DNA of 64,000 nucleotides from positions 1-64,000 of the forward strand of contig JASPKZ010010239.1 in NCBI GenBank assembly GCA_030220185.1, read 5' to 3'. The position numbers and the translations under genes were made by a program. The notes beneath the pieces are model-generated. The model worked only from the letters and a program-made list of their open reading frames with translations. It was not told the DNA's origin and did not search any database. Source of the stretch: Diploptera punctata (lineage: Eukaryota > Arthropoda > Insecta > Blattodea > Blaberidae). This document shows, piece by piece, positions 46,481 through 57,186 of this stretch; the first letter of the stretch is position 1; the number at the start of each line of letters is the position of its first letter.

Positions 46481-46871
46481 CTATATGCTACGCTCGACAG
46501 GGCAATTGGATAAGATGTATGAAATGACAGAGATACATGGTGATCAAAAGACAGTACTGGCAGCAGAAATTCCTTGAGAAAATGTTTCTATGGAACTCGA
46601 AACAATTTCATTTAAAATAAATGTAAATCTTATTCTTTCGTAGGCCTAAATGGTCTTTTGGCAGATTAGTGGTTGGTTTCTTACTTTTCGCTTCTCTAAT
46701 AATATTGACTTGATTCATTTTAATTTTAGTTTAATTAGTTGTAAATATTTATTTATAACTATTTATTTTCTATTACAATCTTGTGTTTTTTTCCATGTAT
46801 TCTTTTGAATGGTTGATTGGAAGAGAAAGCAATATGGTACTAATTCTGCTAGTTATTAATACTATTATATG
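46481..46871. other. AT-rich intergenic DNA
   Basis: Nothing recognised. Confidence 0.5.
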
Positions 46872-47215
46872 TGTCGGCTTCGCTGGTCTAGTAGTCATGT
46901 TTGTTGACTCTAGTTCCGACGGTAACGTGTTCAAACCCGGCCAGGGTCGATGGAATTTTAGAATGGAAAACTTCCAAGGGACAATTCCTCCGGGAGAAAC
47001 TCTAGGATTTGAGTCCTGAGTCTGAAGATTATCGGGCTCGAAGAAGAACCTCAAGTCTAAAACAATGTCTCTGAGGAAATTTTAACCGTCCTTCCCCATC
47101 CACGTAATACCTGTCATCTGCAGGGAAGTGAGGGTAACTAATTATATTTAGTCGAAAAACTCCTGCCAGGGGAGCACCCATGTCTCCACGAGGGTCCTTA
47201 TTAATAGTTTTTTAT
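46872..47215 (+). mobile_element. SINE (CGGCCGCGGTGG family), diverged copy
   Basis: Head GTCGGCTTCGCTGGTCTAGTA, B-box-like GTGTTCAAACCCGGCC, then GGTCGATGGAATTTTAGAAT, CTCCGGGAGAAAC, GAGTCTGAAGATTATCGGGC and the CATCTGCAGGGAAGTGAGGG tail region. Same order as the minus copies at 25,760 and 47,860. Confidence 0.75.
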
Positions 47216-47605
47216 TACTTTATGAAATTATACAAGACAATGGCAGGTCTTATTACTTATGGATCCGAAACATGAACAGTGACAACACAACAATCTGCCA
47301 GAATCCAAGCTGCTGAAATGAAATTCTTCAGACCATAGCAGGATATCAAAGAACATACAAAAACACAACACAGAAATAAGACAGCAACTTCAAGTAGAGG
47401 AATTAAACATTACAATAGTGAAATACAGAACGAACTGGAAAGAACACTTAGCAAGGATGATTGAGAACAATATATCAAAAGCAGCATACAAGATGTTTGG
47501 GAAGACCAAAGGAAAGATGGAAAGAGCAGCCATTTGGAGCCGGAACGGGCTAGCAAAAGGCCTAAACCGTGAAGAAGAAGAAGAAGAAGAAGATACTACT
47601 TTAGG
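47216..47605 (+). pseudogene. RTE-like LINE C-terminus (family E)
   Basis: Broken frame: ITYGSET, then TTQQSARIQAAEMKFF, and, from 47,418, KYRTNWKEHLARMIENNISK, KAAYKMFG and NGLAKGLNREEEEEEE. The GSETW...AEMKFLR...WKEHLxRM order is that of RTE-like LINE tails, with a GAAGAAGAA 3' tail (47,572-47,592). Related to, but distinct from, family C. Confidence 0.65.
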
Positions 47606-47859
47606 GATTAAAATGAAAGCATATTATTAATTTCAATATATTATTTAAAATCTGCAGTAACACGAAAGTAATCCCCACTACATTTCATACATAAAAATAT
47701 GAATATTGTAAGCAACCTAAAGTATAAAGCAATGATAATTTTATCGACTGAACTCGTTCTTCTCGCGGGGGGGGGCATGGATGCTTCCCAAGTGCGAAGT
47801 TGCTTAGATACACGTATTTCTCTACATATGTCAGCGAGTGATATGTAGTTAGTTCATGG

Positions 47860-48136
47860 CCTCGAGTAGGCATCTAGTAGGAAACTAGGGTATTATTGAG
47901 ATGAAAAAAGATCGGCAAATTTTGTTCAGAGGTATTTTTATTCAGACTCAGACTTGATATCCTTATACGAGCCTGAAAATCTTCAGACTTGGGGCCCAGG
48001 GCTTAAAGTTCTTCCCGCAGAACTTGTACCTTGGATTTTTCCATCCTAATAATCCATCGACTTTGGCCGGGTTTAAACCCGCGGCCCTCAAGACTAGAGG
48101 CAGAGAAAATAACACTAGATCACCGCAGTCGACTAT
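47860..48136 (-). mobile_element. SINE (CGGCCGCGGTGG family), diverged copy
   Basis: The minus strand shows AGTCGACTGCGGTGATCTAG, GGGTTTAAACCCGGCC, GATGGATTATTAGGATGG, GTTCTGCGGGAAGAAC and AAGTCTGAAGATTTTCAGGC, in the same order as 25,760-26,038. Confidence 0.75.
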
Positions 48137-48179
48137 ACTGTAATAATTGATCACAAATATTAAAAGTTCTAGTTCTGTA

Positions 48180-48180
<1 letters not shown>

Positions 48181-48246
<66 letters not shown>
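48181..48246. repeat. (AAT)n microsatellite
   Basis: Pure AAT run of about 66 bp; no LINE 3' signature is seen beside it. Confidence 0.93.
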
Positions 48247-48247
<1 letters not shown>

Positions 48248-48984
48248 TATAATATATAATATACATTCATTTTATTTTGAAGATAAAAACATATCAGTTT
48301 CCTTTTGGTAAAAACAGACATAAGAAGGAAGAATAATTTGCGGTATTAAGGCCAAATATTAAAAATGTCAGACTATGTCTGCGTAGAGGATCAAACTGTG
48401 ATGTATTCATGTAACAGACGTACGTTTCCATACGCTTGCAAGAGGAATAAGGCTATATGAGAGAAATTTCTTGAGGGCGAAGTGCCCCGGACAGCTAATC
48501 CGCTCTAATTGGAGCTCTTGCTAGACTCGAAGCCATTAGCGACATTCTGTAGTCACACGAGCGTTTCCAGCACCTTCGCTACATACCTTACAATAAAGTT
48601 CTCAAGTGCATGCAAAATATCTGCGTCATCTCACAACTTATAATGTGTGCACTTTATACTTCATAATGTAATATTTATAAACATATAACTTTACTACAAT
48701 ATGCAGGATTATGGAAAGTCAGGAAATTTATTTCACATAGATCTATAGATATTTAAATATAATATAAATTTTAATCGTTTCATTTTGATGAATTTCACTT
48801 AATTTATTTCTGCTGATAATAAAAATAGTCCCGAAAGGCCTACAGGGAATTAATAGTTTACAAGTTGAGGAGACGGACCTATGATGTAACAATGTTATAT
48901 TATACTTAGATTGTATCTTTAATAGTGGCAACTATTTATTAATAGTATATAACTAACAGGCCTGTGAAACTTCTACAGTCCTTC
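48247..48984. other. AT-rich intergenic DNA
   Basis: No recognised gene or repeat. Confidence 0.5.
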
Positions 48985-49430
48985 AATGTATTTTTTTTAT
49001 TTAGAGCCCCACCACCACCTCCGGGTTACCTCGGGCATAATGCCCTTATCCCCGGGTCTGCTATATGTCCCTATCTATATCTAATTTTTATTGAAATACA
49101 TAATAAATATACAATTCGGGTATTTGAAGCGAGTAGTTGTTACATAAATTATTATATTGTCACGGGTCCTCTACAAGTATACAAAGTTTCAAGTCGATCC
49201 AATGATTCTAAGTGGGTGAAAATCACGTTGAAAGATTCCGTTACATAGATAGATAGATACAGGTCAAGCTAATATAAAACGTGTAAAATAAAGTGTGTTT
49301 TTTGTGTATGTGTGTTAATTTGTGTGTATTTAACTGTGTGTTTTGTGTATATGTGTATGTGTTTGTGTTTGTGTGCGAGTGCGTGTGTGTAGTAGTAGTA
49401 GTAGTAGTAGACCGGTGACGATTTTAACGC
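48985..49430 (-). mobile_element. 3' UTR of an R1/I-type LINE
   Basis: Minus-strand order: TAC-type run (GTAGTAGTAGTAG on plus at 49,389-49,410), a CA-rich block, ATTTCAATAAAAATTAG, GGGCATTATGCCCGAGGTAAC and GGGGCTCTAAATAAA. It is contiguous with the coding remnant at 49,431-49,771 and is also found alone at 19,046-19,318. Confidence 0.65.
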
Positions 49431-49771
49431 CTCTCTTGTCTCCGCTGGTCTTCATCTCTTCTTAATCCCGAGACTCTTCCTGTGTACTTGGTGAGGGATT
49501 TGAAAGCTTCCTTCCCGGTCCAGAATTCTAAGGAGGGCGGCCATTGTGTTTCACCGATCATGACTGCTTCCTCCAGCTCCTGCCTGAAGACATTGTACTT
49601 AGTACATTGATAGAGCACGTGGACTACGTCATCCTCTCCGTGGTTGAAACAATCGCAGAGAGGTGGGTCGGCACGTCCTCTTTCGTACAGTTTGGAGTGG
49701 AACAGTCCATGACCCGAGAGAATCTGTGTGGTGTAGTGGCTGGGAGCAGTACCCAGAATTGTCTACAACTC
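49431..49771 (-). pseudogene. C-terminal coding remnant of an R1/I-type LINE
   Basis: Open frame on the minus strand: HYTTQILSGHG, LYERGRADPPLCDC, HGEDDVVHVLYQC, FRQELEEAV and the end RRDEDQRRQERR then stop. The TGHG ... CxC ... H ... C arrangement is the zinc-binding C-terminus downstream of RT (and RNase H) in R1/I-type LINEs. Upstream domains are lost where a mariner-like remnant begins. Confidence 0.65.
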
Positions 49772-49811
49772 ATTACCAGTGATATAGAAGTCGTAGTTTC
49801 CCTGTAGCAAC

Positions 49812-50020
49812 TCTGTTGATGTTTCTGATGGATCGCCTAATGCCAGCGGAATCTCGGAAACAGTCTGAAATCGAATGTCACGAAGTGGTTCTTCATCTTA
49901 AGGATCGAATCATAATCGCGGGGGCTTAAGTCCGGTGAATTTGGTGGATGGAAAAGCACTTTTCACCCCCAGCAATGGTATGTATCAGCCGTGCATGCCC
50001 GAGAATTATCCTGCAAAATT
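49812..50020 (-). pseudogene. Mariner-like transposase remnant
   Basis: The minus strand reads ILQDNSRACTAD, then FHPPNSPDLSPRDYD and KMKNHF. These correspond to the DN..R.H (second catalytic Asp) and HPPYSPDLxPxDF (third catalytic Asp) blocks of Tc1/mariner transposases. Frames are broken and the N-terminal DNA-binding region is not seen. Sequence up to about 50,310 may belong to the same dead element. Confidence 0.65.
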
Positions 50021-50356
50021 ATTGGCGGATTCTACAAAAAAAAAATGTGGGCACTTCATTCGCAACGCTGGACATATTACATTTTCAACCAAGATCGCTG
50101 TTCCTGCTTTGTAAACATAGCGAAACACAACAGCTTGGAGCAGCAATTCAGAGGAGACAAACTTCCTCTTTCCAAATATCATGCGCTTAGAGACTTACTC
50201 TAAGATATGTTCAGACACACATTAAGATCTGACGGAAGTTACAACGATTAACTCCGTCTGGTTTCACTTCTACTTCAGTGTTGCCACTATCTTTGTTACG
50301 GCCCACGTAATTTTAATTATGTGACTTGATTGATGGAATTTTGAACGTGTTATATA

Positions 50357-50384
50357 CCGGTATATATATATATATATATATATA
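50357..50384. repeat. (TA)n microsatellite
   Basis: TA dinucleotide run flanked by CCGG on both sides. Confidence 0.9.
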
Positions 50385-50660
50385 CCCCGGCAGGGACTTT
50401 ATTCCATGGGCACCGAGTTTGAAGATTTTATGGCTCCTGAAAGAATCTCGAACCTAAATTAGAGCCCCGAATAAAATTTGATCGCTCTTTTCCATTCAAA
50501 TTGTACTACATGTTGCGTACTACATGCATTTTTCAGAGGATAAGCTAACTACTTGTCACTCGCTCATTTTTGCAGGTAAATAAGGATAAGTAAATTAAAT
50601 TTAGTTAAGTAACTCCCATAATAGCGCACCCTTACCCCACATAAGAGATGTACAGGTATA
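50385..50660 (+). mobile_element. SINE 3' fragment (CGGCCGCGGTGG family)
   Basis: CACCGAGTTTGAAGATTTTA, then GAAAGAATCTCGAACCTAAA and a GCAGGTAAATAAGG block parallel the 3' half of the SINE at 46,872-47,215. The head is absent. Confidence 0.5.
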
Positions 50661-51432
50661 GACAGAGATGATTGTAGCCCGAGTAAACTGTCATGATGAT
50701 TTGAAATGTAAAGGTAAAGTTACCCTGTTAACAAGTCATAAATTTCCTGCTGATATGAGCTGAACGTGCTAGTTTCGATCCTGGACACAGGTTTATTTTT
50801 TAATTGTATTAATAATTCAATGTCGTCTTCAGTTATTGGACTCCTTTTCAAAATTATAATTTATTTATCTTGGTTAATTATAGAACTGGCCTATCTCTTG
50901 CATGGCTGATAATAGTATATCGAAACGCAGGTTAAAATTTTGTTGGCGAAGTGGTCACCTAGTAAGAATCCTATATCCCAAAACTCGACTGCGATTTCCA
51001 ATTTAAAGGTCCTAAGATTAATATAGGAAATGTTTGTAGCATGCTAGCTCGGTAGGAGCACTTGGACAAACCCATACACTGATATTTCCCATAGTCACCT
51101 TATCGGCAGGAAGGGATGCCAAAGCGTAATTTTTAAATTTCACAATTTTTCCAACAAATGGGTTATTTACAGTTTTAATTCGCAGTTAGTGTTTTGTCTC
51201 TCGGCTTAAAACAGCGCAGGTATTCTGTTATAAAAATATGAAGATGAATTTCAATGTGAGAACATTGATTGCTCCCTCGTAAGAATCGTGGATCTTTAGG
51301 CCTGGCTGAGATACCTTGCCAATTGATCTATTTGGCTCGTGGCCTGAAAATATAAAGTGGAGAAAAACTCTTTCGTTCCAAATTATACTATGTACTATTT
51401 TTTTCTTGACCTGGAATAACATATTTTCTTTA
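50661..51432. other. AT-rich intergenic DNA
   Basis: No recognised feature. Confidence 0.5.
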
Positions 51433-51831
51433 ATTATTATTTTGTTATTATTATTATTATTATTGCTATTATTATTATTATTATTATTGCTATTATTATT
51501 ATTATTGCTATTATTATTGCTATTATTATTATTATTATCTTCTTCTTCCTTCCAAGTATTAGGCCAAGGCCTGTTACGATCCTATAGAAAATTTTCCCTC
51601 CAGCTATTATTATTGCTATTATTATTATTTATTATTATTATTATTGCTATTATTATTATTATTATTATTATTGCTATTATTATTATTGCTATTATTATTG
51701 CTATTATTATTATTATTATTATTGCTATTATTATTATTATTATTATTGCTATTATTATTGCTATTATTATTATTATTGCTATTATTATTATTATTATTGC
51801 TATTATTATTATTGCTATTATTATTTTATTA

Positions 51832-51872
<41 letters not shown>

Positions 51873-51890
51873 TATTATTATGCTTTAGTG
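51433..51890. repeat. Compound (ATT)n / ATTGCT microsatellite
   Basis: ATT runs punctuated every 12-24 bp by GCT, giving a higher-order pattern. Interrupted at 51,533-51,606 by a non-repetitive LINE 3' piece. Leucine/isoleucine-rich frames across it are artefacts. Confidence 0.95.
51533..51606 (-). mobile_element. RTE-like LINE 3' terminus inside the microsatellite (copy 2 of 2)
   Basis: Nearly identical to 45,735-45,810: TTCTTCTTCCTTCCAAGTA, TTAGGCCAAGGCCTG and CCTATAGAAAATTTTCCCTC. ATT repeats flank it on both sides. Confidence 0.7.
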
Positions 51891-51943
51891 GAGAACTACT
51901 GAAAATGGCCGAAACGAATTATGTTAAGCCTAGAGGCCTATAT

Positions 51944-52432
51944 TGTAAAAGTAATAGCCGAGTTCGGATTTATTTAATTTCGACGTAATTGAAGACCCTG
52001 AATTTGTTAAAAATATCACTTAACCCTGTATTTCTTTCCACAATTATCAGTAAACCTTTATTCAGAATTATAACTCACAATTAATCTTCTTTTAATGTTT
52101 ATAGCAGACACAATTATTTTTAAGTCACTGATGAATCCTTTCGCTACAATTTATCATATACTCACACCTTATCGCTGCCCAACACGAGACTGATTATCAC
52201 TGTCGTCAAACACAGACTGAGATTGGCCGGCCTCCTGCCTCCGCCCTATTTATAGGCGAGAGGAAACATCCAGGCCAGCCTCTGGCCACGGGTCTTTCCT
52301 GAAAGGGGAGGAAGACGCCCGTGGAACCGTCTGGTAAGACACTCCAGACACTTCGGCCGATTTGTACAGGACCTGTAACTCGCGGTTCTCGCCCGCCCGT
52401 GCAATTCAAACGTCGTTATGCGACATTTAACA
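51944..52432 (-). mobile_element. Solo LTR of an LTR retrotransposon, 489 bp
   Basis: The minus strand begins TGTTAAATGTCGCATAACG and ends ATTACTTTTACA (TG...CA termini). Both sides are flanked by ATAT (51,940-51,943 and 52,433-52,436), a possible 4 bp target duplication. Minus-strand CTATAAATAGGG (about 52,245-52,257) is a TATA box, and AATAAAGG (about 52,058-52,066) is a polyadenylation signal ~190 bp downstream. The GC-rich U3 contrasts with its surroundings. No internal gag/pol on either side, so a recombination product is likely. Ty3-like by style only. Confidence 0.6.
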
Positions 52433-52531
52433 ATATTTATAAAGTCGGAATTTGGAAAGGATAAGGAACGCTGTCACGAGAACATAAAGGACCCACTAGA
52501 ATCTAATACGTGAAGTAAAATGTTAATGACA

Positions 52532-52532
52532 T

Positions 52533-52577
<45 letters not shown>

Positions 52578-52582
52578 GGCCC

Positions 52583-52637
<55 letters not shown>

Positions 52638-52655
52638 TATCATTATTATTATTAT
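52532..52655. repeat. (AAT)n microsatellite, two arrays
   Basis: Two AAT arrays separated by AGGCCC, ending in ATCATTATTATTATT, so the right end carries the complementary phase. Confidence 0.92.
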
Positions 52656-53737
52656 GTAAGACGACTACAGCAATTTTATTGAATGCAAAAGCACCCATAA
52701 AAAGAAAATGTCAGAATCATTCTTCTCTTTGTATTTTGTATTGTTAATTTCACTGAAGATGGAGATACATGAATAAATGCCTAATACAGTAAGTAAAATA
52801 ATTGGAGAATATTTTTTTCGTAAACAAAAATAGGTTTTAAAACAATTACGAGCCGATACATTTTTCATCGAATCTTGAGACATGTTTGCGTTTTGTTTAT
52901 CTACGAAATGAAAATAAAGTTTTACTTCTCTTTCGAAGAAAACTTATTCAGGATTTTTAGGTCCTGTAAAGATTTATGAATGGCAGTCTGATTGAAACCG
53001 CGGACCTCGGACCAACACGCGAGCGTGGTTAACTCCAGACTGTTAGTTTGTGTCACAGTTCGTTCTAATTACGTATTTACTTTTTCAAATGTTTCAAAAT
53101 TATACTATATATTTTCCATATTTACAATAAATTCTACATGTTTATGAGAATATAAGTGAGGTTTTGAATTACTGTAGTAGCAGCGCTAAACAGCTAAAGT
53201 ACGGTTGTGTTCCTACAATATTAGGGTGGAAGGGCATCGGACTGGAAACGTTTAGATTTTCCCCGCGCGCTGCGCTGATGTTTAATTGCGCCACCTGTTC
53301 TTCAAGGGATCAAGTAACAGATGCTGCAAAACGAATTAATTAAATTCTCCGATTTATAAAATGATATTCACAATATTAACACGAGAGAGCTCTATTCTGT
53401 GTCTTAAAACATGTTCATAGTTATACAGAAAACTGAAGGGTTTTCAGAGCTGCCATTACTAAAACTAATAACATATATCTGCAAACACACGCACTTTCAT
53501 ACATACAGAAGGTGCATCCCTCTTTCCTGCCGACATGATCTGCCGGGAGAATATTTTAGATATATAACGACATGGAAGCTCCCCCGGATGATTTATTTTC
53601 AAGTAAAATTTGTGACCGCCTCCAAGACAATATAAACTTAAACATAACATAAAATCACTCAATTATTTATTCTTAAATTCGTGTACTCAAGTACTGGTTG
53701 CGCCTAATCCAAAATAAACAAATAATGCTTAGAAAAA
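52656..53737. other. Intergenic DNA with a possible SINE trace
   Basis: At about 52,990-53,045 a decayed tRNA-like segment is visible on the minus strand (GTTAACCACGCTCGCGTG, GGTTTCAATC). The remainder is AT-rich with no recognised gene. Confidence 0.45.
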
Positions 53738-53900
53738 TTTGGTATGACCACTAAATTTGGAACATAGATGTGAAATTCTGGCTGGGATGACGAGGCTAGA
53801 AGGGGACTCCAAAAAGATTGGGATAGGTTGGGTATGGGACAAAGGGAGCTAAAGTCGTTATACTATGTGGGGAAAAATAAGGAGGAAGTACTACAAAATA
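53738..53900 (+). repeat. Dispersed repeat shared with 40,660-40,825
   Basis: ACATAGATGTGAAATTCTGG, GGGACTCCAAAAAGATTGGG, GGTTGGGTATGGG and TATGTGGGGAAAAAT are matched in order on the minus strand at 40,660-40,825. Possibly LINE-derived. Confidence 0.6.
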
Positions 53901-54313
53901 CTAAACTGCCTCTTTGCTACAGTAGGTCCGGGAGATTATATTTTCATCACATGCACAATACTTAAAATTGGAAATCCAGTTTTTAACGTCTTTGCCAGAA
54001 ATGTACACTTTGTTTTTATGAAGAACAATTCTGAAGCTGGTTTTAATATGATTAATATACACTAGATACACCAAATATAACGAGAGAGGAATTTCACACT
54101 TGAGATTTTCGGGTTTATTTTTCTCCTGCATATTTTTAAAACTCTCTTTTGCGTCCATAACTTTGTCTGTGAAAGATCAGGATCTTTTATCAACTATATA
54201 AAACGGGTGACTTCTATGTGATGAACGGAAAGTTAAAAAAATTCAATCAATTGCAAATGTCTAAACTACGAACATTTCCCAAATGCTTAAATATGCAAAA
54301 ATATTAAAACTGC
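53901..54313. other. Intergenic DNA
   Basis: No recognised feature. Confidence 0.45.
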
Positions 54314-54710
54314 AATGTTGAGTGATTCCGGGTTATGTGGCCGTGGTTCATAGTTGGTGTAATACCAGACGTTTCGCCCTCAACTGCGGAGGGCATCTTC
54401 GGTGGCGAGTGCTTCTAGGCGTGTTTCCTGGTCGGAAGATCTACTTAGAGTGAGCGCTGTGGACGTTATGGACGTTGTATTAGTGGTGGGTGCAGGGTGA
54501 GTGGTCGTGGCTCAGCAAGAGCCACGCCCACTCACCCTGCACCCACCACTAATACAACGTCCACAGCGCTCACTCTAAGTAGATCTTCCGACCAGGAAAC
54601 ACGCCTAGAAGCACTCGCCACCGAAGATGCCCTCCGCAGTTGAGGGCGAAACGTCTGGTAATAACACCAACTATGGACCACGGCCACATAACCCGGAATC
54701 ACTCAACATT
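54314..54710. mobile_element. ~400 bp near-perfect palindrome, Penelope-like with paired hammerhead motifs
   Basis: The left arm (54,314-54,513) and right arm (54,519-54,710) are reverse complements around the 5 bp spacer AGCAA. The arms differ by a 9 bp duplication in the left arm (ACGTTATGGACG) and a few bases. Each arm carries CCA, CCGAAGA, GCCCTC...GAGGGC, GAAAC, GTC and TGG, a hammerhead-like order with one core base changed (CUGAAGA to CCGAAGA) in both arms. A single-arm relative with the unmutated core lies at 42,890-43,110. Unusually GC-rich for this window. No RT frame. Confidence 0.85.
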
Positions 54711-55264
54711 ATGATTACCGGCCGTGAAAGCCTGCATTCAACTATATTAAAATTGTGTTAGAATATGAAGATATTGTCAAAATATTATGAAATATAAATT
54801 TTTCTCAAGTTCGTTAGATTCATCATTGTCTATAATATAAACATTTCAGATTACCACTTCATTATTCTTCATTGTTTGGAATATGCAATTTAATATTTCT
54901 ATTCACTCTAGTCATACATTTATGGATTATTATGATGGTCACATGTTTTTCGCAGAATATTTTGGTCTTAAAGTTTCGTAATATTATTTTGTAATTTACA
55001 GATGTTTCAATTACATTTGTTTGACGCATAAACTGTTTAAAATAACATTAATACGTTTTGAAACAATTATTACTCAACTTGATATTTTTAACAAATTAAA
55101 TATGCGATCCTTTATACCTGTCTACTCGAAATCCTATTAATGTTTGTCGGTTGTTCCCTTCCACTCTGTACAACAACTCAAAATGGAAGTAAATACAATG
55201 AAGAGGACGAAGTAGAGCAAGAAACTGAAAACAAGAATATATGCGTAATCGCCTTTTCGTCACA
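54711..55264. other. AT-rich intergenic DNA
   Basis: Nothing recognised. Confidence 0.5.
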
Positions 55265-55560
55265 TTTATTTTTATTTATTTATTTAGCCTGGTGGAGTTA
55301 AGGCCATGTGGCCTTCTCTTCCATTCACCAGGACAAACGTATATTACATCATACTATAACAATCATTATTAACTCTAATATTAAATACTAATGAAGATTT
55401 GACCAATAATATATCTATTATATTACGATCTATATGCAATCAGTTAATGATAGTTAATATTAAGACTAAAACTTATCATAAAATGTATTCTAGCAAGACA
55501 AATTAAATTGTTGGTAGACCTTCCCTGTCTAATGTAGGGCATATATGAAAAACAAAAGAA
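55265..55560 (-). mobile_element. CR1-like LINE 3' UTR
   Basis: TTTATTTATTTATTTAGCC tail, then on plus GGTGGAGTTAAGGCCATGTG, TTCTCTTCCATTCACCAGG and an AT-rich UTR ending in GACCTTCCCTGTCTAATG. It matches, in reverse, the UTR at about 28,000-28,290. No ORF2 codons are retained. Confidence 0.7.
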
Positions 55561-56203
55561 AATATTGCATATACCTAGTGGATTATGTACAGATATGTTC
55601 CTTAAACCTGAAGAAATTTCTTTCGTTTCACATTTTACGTATATTTACACAATGTCAATGACACTAAGCACTGCACACAAAGTGTATGCGGGTTCTTGCT
55701 CTCCTGACACAGTGACTCCTAGCTACGCTTTCAATATCTCCATCCATCACCAATACAAACTTCCCCCTCAGTAGGAAAACCCGTAAATAAAATCAGTCAA
55801 TCCTTACACGGTGTAACCTAACAAAAAGTGTCATTCTGTAAGTAGAAATCCATTATTTTAGCCACGTTACTAACTGATAAGTTAATGTTTAGTATTTGAA
55901 TAATTATTTAGTTGGACATCCATCAAAAATTATCATTACTTTTTGCTATTAAATCCTGTTTGCATGCTTATTTTAATTGTAATTCATCAATCTTCAAACA
56001 TCTTTCATGGACAATCTGTGATTAATGGGTTTCGTATACAATGTGGACAGCAAATTCGTTAATACAAACTAATGTTTTGCGTTTATATTATCTCTGTGCA
56101 CCAATCTCTGCATCTTCAAACGTGGAGTGGTTTCAGGTGGAAGCAGGAGTTGATAAACTGTTTGTGTGAATGTAACTAATACTGATTGACGTAATATAAA
56201 ATA
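55561..56203. other. AT-rich intergenic DNA
   Basis: No recognised gene; a 69-codon frame at 55,565-55,774 has no domain signal. Confidence 0.5.
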
Positions 56204-56995
56204 CTAGCTAATACCCGGCGTGCGCTGCTACGCCAAAATACATGAAAATTAATGTGCTTTTATGTTTAGTTGAATAAGTAAAAGGAAAAATAGTTATAAA
56301 TTTATATTTTTAGATACCCTATGCTGATTACCCGGCGTTGCACTGAAATCTACTTATCCCGATCTTGTTGACACAAATGAGCTGAAATACAAAAATTAAC
56401 GTCTTTTATGTTTAGTTAAATAAGTAACAGTAAAAATTTATATCGTAATTATATTTAGATACCCCGTACTGTTTACTCGGCGTTGCTCGGGAATCTTCTT
56501 ATCTCGATCATCTTGGGATAAATGAGCTAAAATACAAAATTTGTTACTGTGAGTTATCCGTAAAAGAATACCCACCATGTTCTGTTAAGATTCCACAGGA
56601 ATCTACGTACTTATCTCTATCTTCTTGGCATCAATGAAATACAAAAATGGTTATTGTGAGTTATCCGTAAGAGATAAGCATATGCTGTCGCAGACGTTTT
56701 TGTAGAGCTTTTTGAGATATTCATTTCTGTGTACATTCATTTTGTGTATTTGCTATGGTTCAGGCAGCGTAAGCCATTTAAGCGTCCAAAGAGCTACTTT
56801 TTCACGTGTTTCGAATACAAAGTGTTTTTAAGGGTGTAGGAGTTGAGAATCACAACTCTCTTATAGCCTATGTTCTTCCCGGGAATCTCCTGAACATTTT
56901 TCAAAAAGCCCCATCACAATCGGATCAACGGTATGGCCGCGCATAAAGTACGAACGAACGAACAAACAAACAAACATTCATTTTTAAATATTAGA
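56204..56995 (-). mobile_element. Complete Helitron-like non-autonomous element, 792 bp
   Basis: Minus strand: 5' TCTAATATTTAAAAATGAAT, then a GTTTGTTTGTTCGTTCG run and CGGCCATACCGTTGATCCG. The 3' stem GGCGTAGCAGCGCACGCC (stem GGCGT/ACGCC) precedes GGGTATTAGCTAG. Flanks are A on the 5' side and T on the 3' side, with no target duplication, as for Helitrons. Three diverged copies of a ~110-130 bp unit ending in ACGCCGGGTA-like sequence lie inside. No coding capacity. Confidence 0.78.
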
Positions 56996-57186
56996 TTTAT
57001 TATTATTTTATACAGTATTCGTTTTCTTATTTATTATTTATAGTTGGTGTTCAATTATAGCACGAAATCTACAACACAAGTTGATTGAGAGTAAGAATTT
57101 GAATAATGATGGGCCTTCGTGTCCGCTACTGGTTGTGTCCTCATCATTGTAAGAACGACTGCAATGAGCCGTCATGTGTGTTAGTT

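Noticed and set aside
51316..51988. Leu/Ile-rich frames of 114 and 190 codons
   Set aside because: Translation of the compound ATT/GCT microsatellite.
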